Of a DNA stretch of 9,612 nt, positions 6,866-9,612 are shown piece after piece. The stretch spans positions 28,771 through 38,382 of the forward strand of contig DLLX01000062.1 in assembly GCA_002479145.1 (NCBI GenBank). The letters run 5' to 3'. The notes beneath the pieces were generated by a model. It did not search any database. It was not told the DNA's origin and was given only the letters and a program-made list of their open reading frames with translations. Origin of the DNA: Prevotella sp. UBA7551 (GTDB lineage Bacteria; Bacteroidota; Bacteroidia; Bacteroidales; Bacteroidaceae). Position 1 is the first letter of the stretch. Every line of letters begins with the position of its first letter. Both the position numbers and the translations under genes were made by a program.

Positions 6866-8788
6866 TCAGCCGATTTCCCCCACTCCTTCGTCCGCTTCCT
6901 TTCCGCCCAATGAGCGGACATAGTCATATAGCTTCTTATAAAACGGATGGCGACAGAGCGTTGCCGGGTCGCCAAGGATGATGAGTTTCATCCTCGCACG
7001 GGTAATGGCGACGTTCATTCTGCGCAGGTCGCGAAGGAAGCCAATCTGTCCCTCGGCGTTGCTCCGCACCAACGAGATGACAATCACGTCGCGTTCCTGT
7101 CCCTGAAAGCCGTCCACCGTATTGACGGAGACGAGATGGCGGAAGGGTTTGAAGAAAGCGTCGCGCTTCATCGAGCCACGGAGACACTGCACCTGTGCCC
7201 GATAGGGCGAGATGACCCCCACGTCGATTTGCTCATCGAGCACCCGCTGCTTGCCTATCTTCACAAAGTAGCGACGCAGCACGTCGAGCGTCAGCTCTGC
7301 CTCGCGCTTGTTCACCCGGCCAAAGCTGCTGCCGACATACTCCTCGCCCGGCTCTCCTGCCTCGCCCTCCACGGCAATCCACTCCATCGGGATGTCGTAA
7401 TCGAGTATGCCGCGGTGCCGCACTTGGGGCGCACTGACCACCTTGCCATGGTAGAACCAGTCGGAAGAGAAGCGCATGATGTCCTCGTTCATGCGGTATT
7501 GTGTCCTCAACAGCGTCACCACCTCGGGCTTTCGCTCCACGATGCGCTCCATGAGGGTCTTGCCAAGGCCTCCTTTCAGGGCGGCCATGCTCTTGATAGT
7601 GGGCGGCAGCTGGCAGTGGTCGCCTGCCAATATCACTCTTGTGGCACGGCGTATGGGTATCCAGCATGCCGCTTCGAGGGCTTGTGCGGCCTCGTCGATG
7701 AAGAGTGTGTTGAACTTCGTGCCCTGCATCAGCCGGCTGTTGGACCCCACGAGCGTCGAGGCGATGACGCGCGCCTCATTGAAAAGGGTGCTGTTGATGC
7801 GTATTTCCAACTCTGTGGCACGGCTCTTGAGCCTTTCGAGCTTCTGATGGAAGTTTTCCGACCCGCCGTGCTTGCGGTGGGCGCGCAGCTCCCGGATCGC
7901 TTTGCGGATGGCCCAGAGCTGCGGATAGTCGGGATGGGCCTCGAAACGGCGCTCATAGGTGAACCCCAGCATCTTGTCGTTGACACGCGAAGGATTGCCG
8001 ATACGCAGCACCGAGATGCCCCTGTCGACGAGTTTCTCCGATATCCAGTCCACCGCCATGTTGCTTTGCGCACACACCAGTACTTGGCTTTCGCGCATAA
8101 GCGTCTCGTTGATGGCTTCCACGAGCGTCGTAGTTTTCCCCGTTCCGGGCGGTCCGTGCACAACCATCACGTCCTTGGCGCGCAACACCTCGTTGACGGC
8201 TTGCTCCTGAGCGGGGTTGAGCCACGGCAAACGGATGGGGGAAAAGCCGAACTGTAGGGCTTTCTGCGTGCCATAGAACAGGTCGCGCAAGTAAGCAAGG
8301 CGGTTGTCTGACGCCGAGGCCACACGGTCAAGGGCATCGAACATCTCGCGATAGCTGGTCTCGTCAAACGAGAGCTGGCAACCCACCTGCTGACCGTCGG
8401 TCAACTGCAGGTCGAGCAGGGGCGCACCGTCGGGCACGGCCACAACCATCCGCTCGTTGTCGGCGTAGGAAACGGTGCCCGTGAAGGAGAGAAAATGGAG
8501 CTTTCCGTCGCCTTTCTGAAGGAAGAAGGCCACGGGCTTACCAAACTCAAAGTTGTGCTCGATGTCTGAATCCTGCTCCCTAAACACCTCCACGACCCGC
8601 TGATTGAGGCTGTTGTAGTAGCTCTTGCCCACACGCAGGGGAAACCATGCGTCACCGCGCTTCACCTTTCGCTGCATCCCCACTACTTCGGTCTGCTTAC
8701 GGAAAGCCTCTTTCTCGGCGTAATATTCCATCTTGAGGAGCAGCTTCTGTCGCTGAAGGGCTTGTTGTGCGTTCTCTTTGCCTGTCAT
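6866..8788 (-). CDS. IGHMBP2-like SF1 DNA/RNA helicase
   Basis: Predicted cytoplasmic ATP-dependent 5'-3' helicase of the Upf1/IGHMBP2-like SF1B group (the TIGR00376-type putative DNA helicases). Numbered from the ATG at 8788 (640 residues): a helical N-terminus rich in Glu, Lys and Gln; a beta-barrel accessory domain at about 45-170; Walker A GPPGTGKT (212-219); motif Ia CAQSNMAVD; motif II DEAAQ (365-369); GDHCQLPP (389-396); QYRMNE (around 431); VDGFQGQERD (Gln562); and VAITRAR (Arg597, Arg599). All catalytic motifs are intact and the length is normal for the family. A longer reading back to 8893 would add 35 residues rich in Phe and Ala that overlap a promoter and the divergent gene's start codon. 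The start at 8788 (MTGKENAQQALQ) is therefore chosen; it leaves a leader of about 38 bases with a weak purine-rich AACAAGAG before the ATG. The gene converges on the terminator at 6765-6821. It is likely a housekeeping gene; its exact substrate is unknown. Confidence 0.92.
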   Translation of the reverse strand: MTGKENAQQALQRQKLLLKMEYYAEKEAFRKQTEVVGMQRKVKRGDAWFPLRVGKSYYNSLNQRVVEVFREQDSDIEHNFEFGKPVAFFLQKGDGKLHFLSFTGTVSYADNERMVVAVPDGAPLLDLQLTDGQQVGCQLSFDETSYREMFDALDRVASASDNRLAYLRDLFYGTQKALQFGFSPIRLPWLNPAQEQAVNEVLRAKDVMVVHGPPGTGKTTTLVEAINETLMRESQVLVCAQSNMAVDWISEKLVDRGISVLRIGNPSRVNDKMLGFTYERRFEAHPDYPQLWAIRKAIRELRAHRKHGGSENFHQKLERLKSRATELEIRINSTLFNEARVIASTLVGSNSRLMQGTKFNTLFIDEAAQALEAACWIPIRRATRVILAGDHCQLPPTIKSMAALKGGLGKTLMERIVERKPEVVTLLRTQYRMNEDIMRFSSDWFYHGKVVSAPQVRHRGILDYDIPMEWIAVEGEAGEPGEEYVGSSFGRVNKREAELTLDVLRRYFVKIGKQRVLDEQIDVGVISPYRAQVQCLRGSMKRDAFFKPFRHLVSVNTVDGFQGQERDVIVISLVRSNAEGQIGFLRDLRRMNVAITRARMKLIILGDPATLCRHPFYKKLYDYVRSLGGKEADEGVGEIG

Positions 8789-8832
8789 CTCTTGTTCACT
8801 TGTTGGCGGTGTGGATTCCGTTTTACGGTGTG

Positions 8833-8864
8833 CAAATGTCGCAAAAAACCATGAGAAAGCCAAA
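8833..8864 (-). promoter_or_regulatory. Predicted Bacteroidetes-type promoter for the minus-strand helicase
   Basis: Read on the minus strand, TTTG (8864-8861) is followed by exactly 20 bases and then GACATTTG (8840-8833). The Bacteroidetes primary-sigma consensus is TTTG, 19-21 bases, TAnnTTTG, so only the first base of the -7 box deviates. Transcription would begin near 8827, giving a leader of about 38 bases before the ATG at 8788. It lies inside the N-terminal extension of the longer possible reading frame, which argues against that longer start. Confidence 0.62.
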
Positions 8865-8873
8865 TAAAATGCG

Positions 8874-8881
8874 TAATTTTG
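8874..8881 (+). promoter_or_regulatory. Predicted -7 box for the ABC ATPase gene (possible leaderless start)
   Basis: TAATTTTG matches the Bacteroidetes -7 consensus TAnnTTTG exactly and ends four bases before the ATG at 8886. No TTTG is present 19-21 bases upstream, so only half the promoter is recognisable. If used, transcription would begin at or within a base or two of the start codon. The first three bases, TAA, are also an in-frame stop codon that excludes any start further upstream. Confidence 0.5.
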
Positions 8882-8885
8882 CGGC

Positions 8886-9608
8886 ATGGACATCCGCTTG
8901 GAAGACCTCTCCGTCGGCTATGGGCGCGGCCATGTCGTGGCCCGTGGCCTCAATGCGACCATCAGCGAGGGTCGCCTAACCTGCCTGATAGGCGACAACG
9001 GCATCGGCAAGTCGACACTCTTGCGCACATTGTGGGGCTTTCAGCCGAAAATGGGCGGTCGGGTGTGGCTGGGAGACCGCCAGCTGGACAGCCTCTCTCC
9101 GCGCGAACGGGCACGCCTTGTGGCCGTAGTGCTCACCAAGCGCCCCGAAACGGGCAACCTGACGGCGCACGACTTGGTCGGGATGGGGCGCAGTCCCTAT
9201 ACGGGCTTCTGGGGAAACCTCGCAGCCAAAGACGAGGTGATCGTCAGACAGAGCCTCGCCGAGACGGGAGCCTTGCCACTATGCGACCGAAAGTTGTACA
9301 CGCTGAGCGACGGCGAATGCCAGAAAGTGATGATAGCCCGCGCATTGGCGCAGGACACCCCGATAATACTGCTCGACGAGCCGACGGCTTTCCTCGATTT
9401 CAACGCCCGCGTCGACACGCTCAAGGTGCTCGCCCAGATGGCACACACGATGGGCAAGACTATCCTCCTCTCCACCCATGACCTCGAATTGGCCACCGAA
9501 CTGGCCGACACTTTGCTGCTCTTGTCGGCCGACGGACTGCGGACGGTGGACAAGGAGACGGTGCGCAGGGACAGGGGCAGGCGTCTTTTATCCCAAATCA
9601 GTCATTAG
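8886..9608 (+). CDS. FecE-like ABC transporter ATP-binding protein
   Basis: Predicted cytoplasmic ATPase of a type II ABC importer for iron-siderophore, haem or cobalamin; the substrate cannot be read from the sequence. Motifs: Walker A GDNGIGKST (36-44); signature LSDGE (140-144) in place of LSGGQ; Walker B IILLDEP with Asp164 and catalytic Glu165; D-loop FLDF; and His198 in STHD. The Q-loop position is Thr84 (VVLTKRPE) instead of Gln. LSDGE and VLT are, as I recall, normal in Bacteroidetes members that also carry GMGRSPYTGFWG, present here. The ATG at 8886 is the only reasonable start: an in-frame TAA lies at 8874, and the reading MDIRLEDLSVGYG fits the family. No permease or binding-protein gene is in view; downstream sequence ends four bases after the stop. 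The last residues (after about 217) fit the family poorly, and a frameshift near 9586 is possible. Confidence 0.88.
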   Translation: MDIRLEDLSVGYGRGHVVARGLNATISEGRLTCLIGDNGIGKSTLLRTLWGFQPKMGGRVWLGDRQLDSLSPRERARLVAVVLTKRPETGNLTAHDLVGMGRSPYTGFWGNLAAKDEVIVRQSLAETGALPLCDRKLYTLSDGECQKVMIARALAQDTPIILLDEPTAFLDFNARVDTLKVLAQMAHTMGKTILLSTHDLELATELADTLLLLSADGLRTVDKETVRRDRGRRLLSQISH

Positions 9609-9612
9609 ATTT

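Noticed and set aside
6947..8257. A 436-codon plus-strand open frame antisense to the IGHMBP2-like helicase
   Set aside because: Its product is rich in His, Ala and Arg, with no recognisable domain, and lies entirely inside a gene with intact helicase motifs. Long antisense frames are expected opposite genes with G/C-rich third positions.
8789..8893. ATG at 8893 as the start of the minus-strand helicase
   Set aside because: The extra 35 residues overlap a promoter match and the divergent ABC start codon, and they do not look like the family's N-terminus.
8879..9481. A 200-codon plus-strand frame overlapping the ABC ATPase in another phase
   Set aside because: It is rich in Arg, Gly and Pro with no motifs, and is a shadow of the ATPase frame that has Walker A, signature, Walker B and H-loop.
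1..9612. CRISPR array, tRNA or rRNA gene, insertion sequence or attachment site
   Set aside because: Nearly all the window is protein-coding, gaps are about 115 bases or less, and no repeat series, cloverleaf or terminal inverted repeats were seen.

Overview
The window looks like a chromosomal segment from a Bacteroidales bacterium, most likely Prevotellaceae. Four things point there: the protein families present (a DUF4011/DUF3320 giant helicase, an exported cyclophilin with a long internal insert, an IGHMBP2-like helicase and a FecE-like ATPase with an LSDGE signature); leaders without a strong Shine-Dalgarno sequence; a TTTG-N20-xAnnTTTG promoter of the type used by the Bacteroidetes primary sigma factor; and secretion signals ending in A-Q. 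The DNA is fairly G+C-rich for that group, with mostly G or C at third codon positions. The assignment is by eye, not by database search.

Layout. Bases 1-5481 (+) carry a very large multidomain protein whose 5' end lies outside the window. It has a transglutaminase-like N-terminal region, DUF4011, a complete superfamily 1 helicase core, a Vsr/REase_MTES_1575-type nuclease domain and a DUF3320 tail. After 60 bases with no visible terminator or promoter come an exported cyclophilin-type prolyl isomerase (5542-6234) and, 34 bases later, a small exported protein of unknown function (6269-6751). A strong hairpin terminator (6765-6821) closes this rightward group. Converging on it from the right is a second, unrelated SF1 helicase on the minus strand (6866-8788). 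A compact divergent control region (8789-8885) separates it from a rightward ABC ATPase (8886-9608) of the iron-siderophore/cobalamin importer type.

How they work together. The giant helicase-nuclease acts on nucleic acid and has the architecture of proteins proposed as single-gene anti-phage systems. The cyclophilin and small exported protein are envelope proteins and may be read through from it. The second helicase looks like a housekeeping DNA/RNA translocase. The ATPase needs permease and binding-protein partners that are not in this window.

Points of most interest: the giant protein's transglutaminase-like region has Arg and Lys where I expect the catalytic Cys and His; the ABC ATPase may be made from a leaderless mRNA; the divergent promoters overlap and force a re-call of the helicase start to 8788; and the extreme 3' end of the ATPase may carry a frameshift. 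I found no RNA gene, CRISPR array, insertion sequence or long repeat, and no gene-free stretch longer than about 115 bases.
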